Counted from the first letter of the stretch, positions 52,125-60,975 are shown. The stretch is DNA of 64,000 nt from an uncultured Oscillospiraceae bacterium (GCA_934597255.1 CAKTQV010000010.1:8306-72305); one strand, 5' to 3'. Notes: generated by a model from the sequence alone, not told the origin. Made by a program: numbers and translations.

Positions 52125-53879
52125 TCACAGGATATACTTGGCGGAGTATTCGTCGTAGTAGCGGTTGAAGTAGCCGGTGCGCAGCTCCTTGAGGCTGTCG
52201 AGATATTCGTGCGGGTCGAAGGTGCCGGAGCTGTCCAGCTCGATGACTGCCACGGCCAGATTGGAGCAGTGGTCGGATACGCGCTCGTAGTTGGTAACGA
52301 TGTCGTTGAACACGAAGCCGTTGGACAGGGTGCACTGGCCCTTCTGGAGCCGGTCGATGTGGTGGAGCTTGAGCTCGTCGCAGAGATTGTCGATCAGCTC
52401 CTCCAGCGGCTCGACGTGGTAGGCGATGTCCAGATCGCCCTGTTCAAAGGCGCTGAGCGCCAGATCGAGGCATTCGCTCACGGCGGAGCTGAGTACGCGC
52501 AGCTCGTGAACGGCGGCGGGGGAAAAGCTGATCTTCTTGTCGTACATCTCCTGCGCGGCCTCGGCGATGTTCACGGCGTGGTCGGAGATGCGCTCAAGGT
52601 CGCCGATGGCGTGCAGGAACTTGGAAACGTCCGCCGTCTGGCGGGGGTCGAGCTCAAGGGATGTGATGCGGATGAGATAGCTGCCGAGACGGTCCTCGTA
52701 GCGGTCGACGATGTTCTCGCGTTCCTGTACGGCGCGGAAATCTTCCGCGGAATAGCTGCGCAGCAGCGCGATGGCCGAGAAGATGTTCTTGCGCGAAACG
52801 GCGGCCATGGCATAGATTGCGTCGCGGCTGTGCTCGATGGCGATGGCCGGGTTGAGCAGGAAGCGTTCCTCCAGCGGAGGGATGATGTGCTCCTCCGTTT
52901 CCGCCCGGTCCGGGAACAGGCGCGCCAGCAGCTTTTCCAGCGGCCGCAGCAGCGGCAGGAGCAGCAGCACGGCGGCGGCGCGGTAAACGCTGTTGAGAAG
53001 GGCGATGGAGGCGGCCGACATGGTCGCGTCCATGAAGGGGAAATGGAAGATGGCGTTGGCCGGATAGAACAGGCAGCCGGTCATGATCGCGCCGTAGACG
53101 CTGATGGAGAGATACGACCAGGCGGAGCGCTTGGCGGCCGTGTTCGCGCCGATGGCCGACAGCAGCACGGGGACGGACGCGCCGATGGCGATGCCGACGG
53201 TCACCGGAAAGGCGACGGAAAAGTCGATCAGCCCCGTGACGGCCAGCGCCTGAAGCAGACCGACGGCGGACGAGCAGCTCTGCAGCACGGCCGTGACGGC
53301 CATGCCGGCGAGAAGGCCGAGAAGGGGGTTGGAAAAGCGGGTCATCACGGCGGCGAAGGCCGGGCTGTCCTTCAGCGGCGCCACGGCGTCGCCCATGGCG
53401 GAGATGCCGAACATCAAAACGGCAAAGCCGAGCAGGATGGCGCCGATGTGGACCTTTGTCTGGTTTTTGCAGAACATGCGCAGGATGATGCCCACGATGG
53501 CGACGGTGCCGGTGAGCGTGGCGGTGGAGATGAGACTGACCCAGCCGCTGCCGCCGGGCAGACTGGACAGGCAGATGACCCAGCCGGTGATGCTCGTGCC
53601 GATGAACGAGCCCATGATGACGCCGATGGCCTGGTTGAGCTGCATCATGCCGGAGTTGACGAAGCCGACGACCATGACGCTCGTGGCGGAGGAGGACTGG
53701 ATGACGGCCGTGATGCCCGTGCCGAGCAGGACGCCCTTGAGCGGCGTGCTGGACAGGCGGTAAAGCACCAGCTCAAGCTGGTTTCCGGCGACCTTTTTCA
53801 GACCCTCTCCCATCAGGCTCATGCCGAACAGGAACAGGGCGACGCCGCCAAGCAGAGAGATCAGGTTGGCAATGGACAA
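52125..53879 (-). CDS. Na/Pi cotransporter family protein with PhoU-like tail
   Basis: A 584-residue membrane protein. The N-terminal 330 residues hold two Na/Pi-cotransporter repeats with the QSSSA motif (IQSSSATSVMVVGF and LQSCSSAVGLLQAL). The C-terminal 220 residues are a PhoU-like four-helix domain. Such proteins move phosphate with sodium or act in phosphate sensing. The start is TTG at 53879 with AGGAGG eight bases upstream. It stands alone. Confidence 0.9.
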   Translation of the reverse strand: MSIANLISLLGGVALFLFGMSLMGEGLKKVAGNQLELVLYRLSSTPLKGVLLGTGITAVIQSSSATSVMVVGFVNSGMMQLNQAIGVIMGSFIGTSITGWVICLSSLPGGSGWVSLISTATLTGTVAIVGIILRMFCKNQTKVHIGAILLGFAVLMFGISAMGDAVAPLKDSPAFAAVMTRFSNPLLGLLAGMAVTAVLQSCSSAVGLLQALAVTGLIDFSVAFPVTVGIAIGASVPVLLSAIGANTAAKRSAWSYLSISVYGAIMTGCLFYPANAIFHFPFMDATMSAASIALLNSVYRAAAVLLLLPLLRPLEKLLARLFPDRAETEEHIIPPLEERFLLNPAIAIEHSRDAIYAMAAVSRKNIFSAIALLRSYSAEDFRAVQERENIVDRYEDRLGSYLIRITSLELDPRQTADVSKFLHAIGDLERISDHAVNIAEAAQEMYDKKISFSPAAVHELRVLSSAVSECLDLALSAFEQGDLDIAYHVEPLEELIDNLCDELKLHHIDRLQKGQCTLSNGFVFNDIVTNYERVSDHCSNLAVAVIELDSSGTFDPHEYLDSLKELRTGYFNRYYDEYSAKYIL

Positions 53880-53969
53880 GGATATGTCCTCCTTCGCTTG
53901 TGTATGTCGGGATCGGGAACGGACCGGCTGGGGCGGGACGGCGCGGGCGGAAGGGCCCTGCCCGGCCGC

Positions 53970-55676
53970 TCAGCGGATATCATAGGCGGCGAACAGACCG
54001 TCGCGCAGCGCCTGAAGCAGGCGGCCGGGACTGCGGCAGTCGCCGATCACGCTGGTGTTGGGGTGCGCGCGCAGAAGCTCGGCCAGCTCCGCGCGCCGCG
54101 GCTGCATACCCACGGCGTACAGCACCGTGTCCGCCTCCAGCTCGACACGGCGGCCGTTTCTGGCGCGGTAGGCCGCGCCGCCGGGGCGGACCTCCGTGCA
54201 GCGGACGCCGGTCCGGATGCGCACGTTGTCCGGCAGCGCCCGTTCGATGGCGGCGCGCTGGGAGGGATAGGCGTCACGGCCCCAGTCGCGTCCGGCCTCA
54301 AGGACCGTGATCTCCCGGCCGTCCGTGCAGGCCAGGTGCATGGCGCACTCCACGCCGGTCAGACCGCCGCCGATAATAAGGATGCGCCGGCCGAGCGCGT
54401 CGGGGTTGGCGTAGGCCCAGAGGGCGTGGCGGGCGAAGACGGCCAGACCCGGAATGGGCGAGAGCGTCGGCGCTGCGCCGATGGCCAGAATGACCGCGTC
54501 GGGCGCGTAGGACTCGATATACTTCCGGCCCACCGACACGCCGGTGCACAGCTCCACGTCCGAGCGGCCGATGCGGGCGATCAGACTGTCGCGCAGACGG
54601 CGCAGATCGGTCTTGCTCCGGCTTTCCGCGGCGTAGCGCAGAAGGCCGCCGATGCGCTTTTCCTTTTCGGCCAGACGGACGTGATGGCCGCGCTGGGCGG
54701 CGGTGAGCGCGGCGTACATCCCGGCCGGGCCGGCGCCGACGACCAGGACCTTTTTCGGCCGCGTTACCGGCTCGATGCGCGCCAGCCGCGCTTCGCGGCG
54801 CGCCCGGGGGTTGGCGGCGCACTGGAACGGCTCGTTCGGCATGGCGTCCGGCGCGCACAGGCCGCAGCGCAGGCAGGGGACGATCTCGTCCTCGCGCTGC
54901 TCGGCGGTCTTGCGGACGAAGAAGGGGTCGGCCAGAAACTGGCGGCTCATGGCGACCAGATCGCACTGGCCGGCCAGCATGGCGTTTTCCGCCTGGCGCG
55001 GGTCGTTGAAGCCGCCGGCCGCGGCCACGCTTATGTGCACGGCCGCCTTGAACTTTTCGCACAGGGGCAGGATGCGCCCGTGGTCGTCGAACTCCGAGCT
55101 TTGCTGCGCGGGCGCGACGATCACCATGTCGAGCTCCGGCTCGACCATGGCGCAGAAGGCGGCCAGCTCGTCGGCATCGGCGTCGGAGCAGGGGACGCGC
55201 AGGGCGACCACGACGTTCTCGCCCACGGCGGCGCGGATGGCCCGCAGCGTGGAAAGTGCGGCGCGCACCGGGTCGCCCTCCGGCTCGCCGGGCGTGTACA
55301 GCCCGGACACAATGACCATGCGGCAGCCCATGTCCACGGCGCCGCGCGCCGCCTGCCCCATGGAGGAAAGCGCCGCCCGGGACGCGCCCGGCGCGGGCTC
55401 GCAGTGGAAGGCCGCCACGCAGCCGTGGCAGCGGATGGATTCGATCAGGATCATCAGATCCTCGCGCTCCTGCGCGCTGGCCGGCGCGGAGAGCGACTGC
55501 GAAAGCGTGACGGCGGCGGCGCCGCCGCGCGCGAGAAGCTCCGTGCTGTCCACGAGCGTCTGCCCCGCCTCGCCGCTTCGGATGGAGGGGCGCGACGGCG
55601 GCTCGAGCGCCAGGATGCGGTTTTTGAAGAATACGCCGCGGATCTCGAGGGGCGCGAATATGTGCGGATATTTCAT
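53970..55676 (-). CDS. Divergent OYE-family protein, paralog 3, lacking the catalytic barrel segment
   Basis: A 568-residue relative of paralogs 1, 2 and 4, about 80 residues shorter. The Fe-S motif (CLRCGLCAPDAMPNEPFQC) and both nucleotide-binding motifs (VLVVGAGPAGMYAA, ILIIGGGLTGVECA) are intact. In the barrel the long segment with H-G-G-H-G, QF-x-SP and YGGSLENR is missing; MVIVSGLYTPGEPEGD stands in its place. Substrate reduction at FMN as in relatives is doubtful. It may be an electron-transfer or regulatory paralog. GGAG precedes the ATG at 55676; a frame opening 14 codons earlier is less likely. Confidence 0.78.
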   Translation of the reverse strand: MKYPHIFAPLEIRGVFFKNRILALEPPSRPSIRSGEAGQTLVDSTELLARGGAAAVTLSQSLSAPASAQEREDLMILIESIRCHGCVAAFHCEPAPGASRAALSSMGQAARGAVDMGCRMVIVSGLYTPGEPEGDPVRAALSTLRAIRAAVGENVVVALRVPCSDADADELAAFCAMVEPELDMVIVAPAQQSSEFDDHGRILPLCEKFKAAVHISVAAAGGFNDPRQAENAMLAGQCDLVAMSRQFLADPFFVRKTAEQREDEIVPCLRCGLCAPDAMPNEPFQCAANPRARREARLARIEPVTRPKKVLVVGAGPAGMYAALTAAQRGHHVRLAEKEKRIGGLLRYAAESRSKTDLRRLRDSLIARIGRSDVELCTGVSVGRKYIESYAPDAVILAIGAAPTLSPIPGLAVFARHALWAYANPDALGRRILIIGGGLTGVECAMHLACTDGREITVLEAGRDWGRDAYPSQRAAIERALPDNVRIRTGVRCTEVRPGGAAYRARNGRRVELEADTVLYAVGMQPRRAELAELLRAHPNTSVIGDCRSPGRLLQALRDGLFAAYDIR

Positions 55677-55808
55677 GGCAAAATCTCCGATCTGATTTGA
55701 AAAGAGGGGTATTCCCACTTATCCAATAATAATTATAACATATAACGGCGGAATTGGAAGAAGAAAAAAACGCGGCGGCGCGCCGGGACGAAGATTGGGG
55801 AAAGATGG

Positions 55809-55837
55809 TTGCACGTCCGGCGGGAAAGTGGTATAGT
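55809..55837 (+). promoter_or_regulatory. Promoter of the TauE/SafE-OYE4 unit
   Basis: TTGCAC (55809-55814) and TATAGT (55832-55837) are separated by 17 bases. The implied RNA start near 55844 excludes upstream in-frame starts of the permease. Confidence 0.6.
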
Positions 55838-55873
55838 TACCATGTATCTTTGTGCGGGATGGCAGCGTGCGAT

Positions 55874-56662
55874 ATGTTTCTGAAGATCATACTATACATA
55901 ATCGCCGGGCTGGGAGCAGGCGTAGCGACCGGCTTTTCGGGCATATCGGCCGCCGTGATCGTCACGCCCATTCTTGTCACGTTCTGCGGCTTCGACGCCT
56001 ACGAGGCGACCGCCATCGCCATGATCTCCGACGTGATCGCCTCGGCGGCCACGGCGGTCAACTTCGGCCGGCACGGAAACGTCCGCTTCAAGACGGACAC
56101 ATGGATCCTGATGGGAACGATCCTGTGCTTTACGATGGTGGGAAGCTGGGTGGCGAAGTATGTGCCGAGCCCGGCGCTCGGCGGCATCACCATCATCAGC
56201 TCGTTTCTGATGGGGCTGAAATTCCTCCTCTTTCCGCAGAACAATCTCAACAAGCTGCTCGGCCAGCAGTCGCGCCGGGAGATTCTGGTGGAGACAACGT
56301 TCGTCGGCATGGCCATCGGCGCCATCGCGGGCTTCGCCGGCGCGGGCGGCGGCGAGATGACGCTTTTCGCGCTCACGACCATTCTGGGCTATGAGATAAA
56401 GGAGGCCGTCGGCACCGGCGTTTTCATCATGACCTTCATCGCGCTCGTCGGCGGCGCGAGCCACATGGTCGGCATGGGGAGCCTGCCGGACATGACGGCG
56501 ATGATCATATGCGTGGCGGGCAACTTTTTCGGCGCCATCGTCGCCTCGCGCATCGCCAACCGCGCCTCCGCGCGCTCTCTCAACCGCATCATCGGCTGGA
56601 TGCTGACGATCCTCGGCGTCATCATGATCTTTTCCAAGTTCATCCTCGGCATGGGCTCGTAA
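55874..56662 (+). CDS. TauE/SafE (TSUP) family membrane permease
   Basis: A 262-residue permease with about eight hydrophobic segments and the two family-type repeats (IIAGLGAGVATGFSGISAAV and GMAIGAIAGFAGAGGGEMTL). Members export or import sulfite, sulfoacetate or other small organic anions. The start is ATG at 55874 or 55859; the promoter excludes longer frames. OYE paralog 4 follows 65 bases later without a terminator, so the two are probably co-transcribed and the permease may serve the same substrate. Confidence 0.85.
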   Translation: MFLKIILYIIAGLGAGVATGFSGISAAVIVTPILVTFCGFDAYEATAIAMISDVIASAATAVNFGRHGNVRFKTDTWILMGTILCFTMVGSWVAKYVPSPALGGITIISSFLMGLKFLLFPQNNLNKLLGQQSRREILVETTFVGMAIGAIAGFAGAGGGEMTLFALTTILGYEIKEAVGTGVFIMTFIALVGGASHMVGMGSLPDMTAMIICVAGNFFGAIVASRIANRASARSLNRIIGWMLTILGVIMIFSKFILGMGS

Positions 56663-56727
56663 CGGGGTCCGCGCCGCCAGACCATATCAATTCATTTTTA
56701 CACATCGCATGAAAAGGAGAGCACATT

Positions 56728-58746
56728 ATGAGCGGACCGAAATTTCCCCATCTGCTTCAGCCGCTGACCATCCGCGGCTTCACGCTGAAAAACCGCATGG
56801 CGGTTTCCAACTCCCTGCCGCACTTCCTGCAGGGGCCGGAGCCTTATCCCGCGGAGAGCGTCATTGAGCATTACGCCAACAAGGCGCGCGGCGCGTCCAT
56901 CGTGACGTGCATGGGCATCAACAACTTCACGCGCGGCCGGCAGCTCCCCATGGATATGGACTTCGGCCATTTCCCGGATTTCGACCTGTATGACACCAAC
57001 AGCCAGAACTATCTGCTTCAGCTGGCGGACAACATCCATTTCTACGATTCGCTGGCCTGCATGGCCATATTTGTCGGGCCGCCCAGCGCCTATCCCGTCA
57101 TGGTCCCCAAGGGCGATCAGGGCCCGCACATGAGCGCCTTCGACCAGACGAAGGGGCTCAACGCGCCCCCTCCCGCGGAGTTCGACATCGAGAAGATCCC
57201 CGGCCACAACGACCCGTCGTGGTACACGGACGAGCAGCTGGACAAGATCGCGGATTCCTATGCCGAGCAGTGCGGCATTTTGAAGATGCTCGACTTCGAC
57301 ATGGTCTCCATCCATATGTGCTACCGGGCGAACCTGCCGGCGAAGTTCTTCTCGCCGCTGACGAACGACCGCACGGACGGCTGGGGCGGCAGTCTGGAAA
57401 ACCGGATGAAGTTCCCGCTGATGTGCCTTGAGCGCATCCGGCAGAAGGTCGGGAAAAACTTCCTCATCGAGATCGAGTGGAGCGCCGAGGATCTGCCCGG
57501 CGGCTACACGCTGGCCGATTCGGCCGCCTTCCTCAACGAGGCGAAGAAATACATCGACATCGTCCAGCTTCGCGCCGCCGACGTGGACGCGGCCCATCCG
57601 ACGAGCTTTGAGCCGGAGGAGACGCCTTTCCTGCGCTACGGCGAGTATATGAAGAAGAACGTGCCCGGGCTTGTCATCGGCGTCATCGGCGGCTTCCATT
57701 ACCCCGCCACCTGCGAAAAGGCGCTGGCGGAGGGCAAGGCGGATCTGATCTACGCCGCGCGCGCCTTCGTGTCCAACCCGGACTACGGCCAGCTCATTCT
57801 GGAAGGCCGTGACGACGACATCGTCCCCTGCCTGCGCTGCAACAAGTGCCACGGCCGCGGGGAGCACGACCCGTTCGTGTCGGTCTGCTCCGTCAATCCC
57901 ACCATCGGCATCGAGCACCGGCTGAACAAGCTCGTCAAGCCGGTCGGCCGGAAGAAAAGGGTCGCCGTCATCGGCGGCGGGCCGGCGGCCATGCGCTGCG
58001 CGCTGTGGCTGGCCGGACGCGGCCACACGCCGGTGCTGTTCGAGGCTGCCGATCACCTCGGCGGACAGATCGTCCACGCCGACTACGCCGATTTCAAGTG
58101 GACGCTCCGGGATTTCAAGAACTGGTGCATCTATCAGCTTGACAAGCAGGGGGTGGAGGTCCGGCTGAACACGAAGGCGACGCCCGAGATGATCGCGGCG
58201 GAGGGCTTCGACGCCGTCGTGGCCGCCACGGGCGCGGATATGCTCACGCTGCCCATCCCCGGCGCGGACCCTGAAAAGCTCACCTATGCTCTCGAGGCCT
58301 TTGCCCATCCGGAGAAGCTCGGCCGGAAGGTCGTCGTCATCGGCGGCGGCGAGGTCGGCGTGGAAACGGCGCTGTATCTGGCCCGCAAGGGCCACGACAC
58401 CACGGTCGTCGAGATGCGCGACCGCCTGTCCGCCGACTCCACCGCCATCCATTACTACTCCATGTTCGAGGCGGCCTGGGAGGCCGAGCCGAATTTCCAC
58501 GGCGTTACCGGCGTCAAGGTCGCCCGCATCGAGCCCGACGCCGTCGTCTACACCGACAAGCAGGGCGTCGAGCACTCCCTCCCCGCCGACTCCGTCGTCA
58601 TGTGCGCCGGCCGCGTCCCCCGCACCGAGCAGGCCCTCGCCTTCTACGGCTGCACCCCCGAATTCTACATGATCGGCGACTGCAAAAAGCCCGCCAGCGT
58701 TCAGCAGGCCATGAGACAGGCTTACGCCGCCGCCATGCGCATCTGA
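56728..58746 (+). CDS. OYE-family FMN/4Fe-4S/FAD oxidoreductase, paralog 4
   Basis: A 672-residue flavin reductase. The barrel keeps NDRTDGWGGSLENR and FFSPLT, but the H-G-G-H-G turn of paralogs 1 and 2 reads HMCYRANLP, so the second histidine is replaced. An insertion near residues 120-165 (FDQTKGLNAPPPAEFDIEKI) is not seen in the other paralogs. The Fe-S motif is CLRCNKCHGRGEHDPFVSVC; nucleotide motifs are VAVIGGGPAAMRCA and VVVIGGGEVGVETA. AAAAGGAGA precedes the ATG. Co-transcribed with a TSUP permease. It is likely to act on a different substrate from paralogs 1 and 2. Confidence 0.87.
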   Translation: MSGPKFPHLLQPLTIRGFTLKNRMAVSNSLPHFLQGPEPYPAESVIEHYANKARGASIVTCMGINNFTRGRQLPMDMDFGHFPDFDLYDTNSQNYLLQLADNIHFYDSLACMAIFVGPPSAYPVMVPKGDQGPHMSAFDQTKGLNAPPPAEFDIEKIPGHNDPSWYTDEQLDKIADSYAEQCGILKMLDFDMVSIHMCYRANLPAKFFSPLTNDRTDGWGGSLENRMKFPLMCLERIRQKVGKNFLIEIEWSAEDLPGGYTLADSAAFLNEAKKYIDIVQLRAADVDAAHPTSFEPEETPFLRYGEYMKKNVPGLVIGVIGGFHYPATCEKALAEGKADLIYAARAFVSNPDYGQLILEGRDDDIVPCLRCNKCHGRGEHDPFVSVCSVNPTIGIEHRLNKLVKPVGRKKRVAVIGGGPAAMRCALWLAGRGHTPVLFEAADHLGGQIVHADYADFKWTLRDFKNWCIYQLDKQGVEVRLNTKATPEMIAAEGFDAVVAATGADMLTLPIPGADPEKLTYALEAFAHPEKLGRKVVVIGGGEVGVETALYLARKGHDTTVVEMRDRLSADSTAIHYYSMFEAAWEAEPNFHGVTGVKVARIEPDAVVYTDKQGVEHSLPADSVVMCAGRVPRTEQALAFYGCTPEFYMIGDCKKPASVQQAMRQAYAAAMRI

Positions 58747-58750
58747 ACCG

Positions 58751-59022
58751 CGGCTTGGTCTTTTCGCGTCCGGCGTCGCCGCATCGGCTTGCAGTACCTC
58801 CGTACAGCGTCGCCGCCTTGGCTTAGCCGGACACGAAAATCCCGGCGCCGACCGGCTTGACCTTTTTGCGTCCGGCGTTGCCGCATCGGCTCGCAGTACC
58901 TTGAGTACAGCGTCACTGTCCTGGCTTAGCCGGACACGAAGATCCCGGCGCCGACCGGCTTGACCTTTTTGCGTCCGGCGTCGCCGCGCCGGCTCGCAGT
59001 ACCTCCGTACAGCGTCGCCGTC
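58751..59022. repeat. Tandem repeat, 102-103 bp unit, about 2.7 copies
   Basis: Copies start at 58751, 58853 and 58956; the third is partial and ends near 59022. Each copy begins CGGCTTGACCTTTTTGCGTC or a close variant, contains the dyad GTAC-CTCC-GTAC and complementary ends GTCCGG/CCGGAC, and ends ATCCCGGCGCCGAC. Copies differ at a few positions. There is no convincing gene in the 58747-59186 gap; the repeat and the hairpin at 59051-59083 account for most of it. Confidence 0.85.
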
Positions 59023-59050
59023 CGGCGTCGGAGTCTCCTGAAACGGAACG

Positions 59051-59086
59051 GCCCTCCGTTCGGGCAATGCCCGGACGGAGGGCTTT
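59051..59086 (+). terminator. Terminator downstream of the repeat array
   Basis: The stem GCCCTCCGT-x-CGGG / CCCG-x-ACGGAGGGC (59051-59083) with a five-base loop is followed by TTT. It could end the OYE4 transcript after the repeats. Confidence 0.65.
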
Positions 59087-59151
59087 CTGCATATGCCTGT
59101 CCCATCCGGCATAGGCTTTACGGCGGCGCAGCGGCGCGGAAGGAGCTGGAT

Positions 59152-59180
59152 TTGCAAATGAACGGCGTTTGTGGTATGGT
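59152..59180 (+). promoter_or_regulatory. Putative promoter of the GH25 gene
   Basis: TTGCAA (59152-59157) and TATGGT (59175-59180) are separated by 17 bases. The RNA start would fall about at the ATG at 59187, which would give a leaderless message. Confidence 0.4.
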
Positions 59181-59186
59181 AGCGGC

Positions 59187-60140
59187 ATGAAAAACAGGTT
59201 TTTATGCGTGATCTTGTCGGCGGCGCTGCTGCTTCTGGCCGCGGCCGGCTGTACGAACCGGGCTCCGGAGCCGACCCCGGAGCCCACCCCCACGGCGACG
59301 CCGGACCCCCACGAGGGCATGGTCGAGGTGCCGGACGGGAACGGCGGGACGATCTGGATCGTGGAATCGGAGATATTGAAGCCCTTTGAGGCGGATCGGA
59401 ACGCCTTCGCCGTGTCCGACACGGCGGCGGTCTACAATGGGACGGGCTGGTCGCTCGTGCGCGGCATCGACGTGTCCGACCATCAGGGCGAGATCGACTG
59501 GCAGGCCGCCGCGGCCTCCGGCGTGCGCTTTGCCATGATACGCTGCGGCTGGCGCGGCTACGGCGGCGGCTCGCTCAACGAGGACTCGCGCTTCCGCGAG
59601 AACATCGAGGGCGCGCAGGCGGCGGGTCTGGATGTGGGCGTATACTTCTTCTCCCAGGCGGTCAGCGTGATGGAGGCCGCGGAGGAGGCGGTCTACACGG
59701 CGAAGCTTCTGGAGGATTACGAGCTGACGCTGCCGGTGTTCTACGACTGGGAATTCATCGGCGTGGACGAGGCGCGCACCGACGGCATGGACGGCGCGAC
59801 GCTGACGGCGTGTACGGTGGAATACTGCCGGCTGATCGAGTCGGAGGGCTACACGCCCGGCGTTTATACGAATCTTCACAACGCCTATTACTACTACGAT
59901 CTGGACGCGCTCGACGGGCTTTGCTTCTGGTTTGCCGGCCCCGGCGACCGGCCCCTGTACTACTACGACCATCAGTTCTGGCAGTACAGCTTTACGGGCA
60001 CGGTGCCCGGCATCGAGGGCGACGTGGATCTGGACGTGATGTATGTCCGGGACGGCGCAGTGGCTGTGGACGGCGTGCAGGATATGCAGACACAGGAGAT
60101 GAGAGACAATGATAGCGATACCGGAGGAGACGCTCCATGA
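59187..60140 (+). CDS. GH25 family lysozyme lipoprotein
   Basis: A 317-residue lipoprotein. The signal ends at the lipobox cysteine in AAAGCTN; a Pro/Thr/Glu-rich linker follows (PEPTPEPTPTATPDP). The GH25 muramidase domain starts at RGIDVSDHQGEIDW and has the catalytic FYDWEF (D-x-E) and the terminal EGDVDLDVMYV. It would cut peptidoglycan at MurNAc-GlcNAc bonds outside the membrane. The start at 59187 has no ribosome site; it overlaps the stop of a 10-codon frame (59158-59190) that follows AAGGAG, so translation may be leaderless or coupled. Confidence 0.88.
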   Translation: MKNRFLCVILSAALLLLAAAGCTNRAPEPTPEPTPTATPDPHEGMVEVPDGNGGTIWIVESEILKPFEADRNAFAVSDTAAVYNGTGWSLVRGIDVSDHQGEIDWQAAAASGVRFAMIRCGWRGYGGGSLNEDSRFRENIEGAQAAGLDVGVYFFSQAVSVMEAAEEAVYTAKLLEDYELTLPVFYDWEFIGVDEARTDGMDGATLTACTVEYCRLIESEGYTPGVYTNLHNAYYYYDLDALDGLCFWFAGPGDRPLYYYDHQFWQYSFTGTVPGIEGDVDLDVMYVRDGAVAVDGVQDMQTQEMRDNDSDTGGDAP

Positions 60141-60591
60141 CCAGGCGGGCATGGAACGGGCGTTTCAGCTGTATTTTGGGCGCCTTTATGCCGACTGCGC
60201 CGGGACGATGAACGCCCTGCTCAAACCGCGCGTGGCGGAGTGCTGCTTTGAAAAGCGGAGCCTGACGCTCGCTGTGACGATCGAGACATGGATGGTCAAT
60301 CCGAACGGCCGGCTTCACGGCGGCGTGACCGCCACGGTGGCGGACATGGTGATGGGACTCGTCAGCCGGTATTTCTCGGGCGGAAAGCTCACGCCCACGA
60401 TCCATATGGACGTGACCTATCTTTCGCCGGCGGCGCTTGGCGAGGAGCTTTGCTGCCGCGCCGAATGCGTCAAGGCCGGCTTCACGATGGATTCGGCCAC
60501 GGCGCGCCTGTGGGTGCCCGGGCGGGAGGAAACGCCCGTCGCCACGGCGACCGCCACCTACTATGTCAATCGAAGAAGCGGAGGGAAATGA
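60109..60591 (+). CDS. PaaI-like hotdog thioesterase
   Basis: A 160-residue hotdog-fold protein. The family-type motif NPNGRLHGGVTATVADMVMG holds the catalytic region (G-R-L-H-G-G), followed by TIHMDVTYLSPA. It should hydrolyse an acyl-CoA thioester, often an aromatic one. The start at 60109 overlaps the lysozyme gene by 32 bases and has GGAG about ten bases upstream; an internal ATG at 60151 is an alternative. A small membrane protein gene follows immediately. Confidence 0.8.
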   Translation: MIAIPEETLHDQAGMERAFQLYFGRLYADCAGTMNALLKPRVAECCFEKRSLTLAVTIETWMVNPNGRLHGGVTATVADMVMGLVSRYFSGGKLTPTIHMDVTYLSPAALGEELCCRAECVKAGFTMDSATARLWVPGREETPVATATATYYVNRRSGGK

Positions 60592-60594
60592 CCG

Positions 60595-60762
60595 GTGAAA
60601 AATTTCCGAACGGCGGTGTCGGTCCTGCTTATGGTTCTTGCCGGGCTCGCCGGCTTTTTCGTCGGCGCGGCCATGAATGATGCGATGGGCGGGGCCGTTC
60701 TGTTTTCAATGATCGCCGGGATCGCCTGCGTTGTTTACACGCTGGACAATCGCGGGGAATAA
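60595..60762 (+). CDS. Small two-segment membrane protein
   Basis: A 55-residue protein starting with GTG at 60595 behind GGAGGG. It has two hydrophobic segments (VSVLLMVLAGLAGFFVGAA and AVLFSMIAGIACVVYTL) separated by a short NDAMGG loop. It begins three bases after the thioesterase stop, so the two are coupled. Function unknown. Confidence 0.6.
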   Translation: MKNFRTAVSVLLMVLAGLAGFFVGAAMNDAMGGAVLFSMIAGIACVVYTLDNRGE

Positions 60763-60801
60763 AAGCATTTTCGGCCTGGGCGGACGCAGGGGTGATCGTG
60801 C

Positions 60802-60975
60802 ATGAACGATAAATGGCTTGATTTTGCCATTCGCATTCAAAGCATCGCGCAGGTGGGGCTTCAATACGGAAAGGACGCATACGATAAGGAGCGCTATGAG
60901 GAGTTGCGGCGGATATCGGCCGAGATGATCTCGGAAAAAACGGATATCCCGACCGAAAAGGTTTACGGCCTGTGA
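60802..60975 (+). pseudogene. Truncated Nudix hydrolase (N-terminal domain only)
   Basis: A 57-residue frame matches the separate N-terminal domain of clostridial Nudix hydrolases (MNDKWLDFAIRIQSIAQVGL, then YDKERYEELRRISAEM and TDIPTEKVYGL). It stops at TGA where the Nudix catalytic domain should begin. Directly after this point the base composition drops and remains of a mobile element start. The gene was probably cut by insertion or deletion of that element. Confidence 0.7.

Noticed and set aside
52110..55700. Long plus-strand open frame opposite the Na/Pi transporter and OYE paralog 3
   Set aside because: Low-complexity Gly/Asp/Arg/Gln translation without motifs; the minus strand encodes recognisable proteins over the whole length.
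58751..59022. CRISPR array
   Set aside because: Units of 102-103 bp are contiguous, with no short repeat alternating with unique spacers, and no cas genes are nearby.
56698..59157. Repeat-containing minus-strand open frame as a gene
   Set aside because: It is antisense to OYE paralog 4 and the repeats only make an Arg-rich periodic translation; no start signals.
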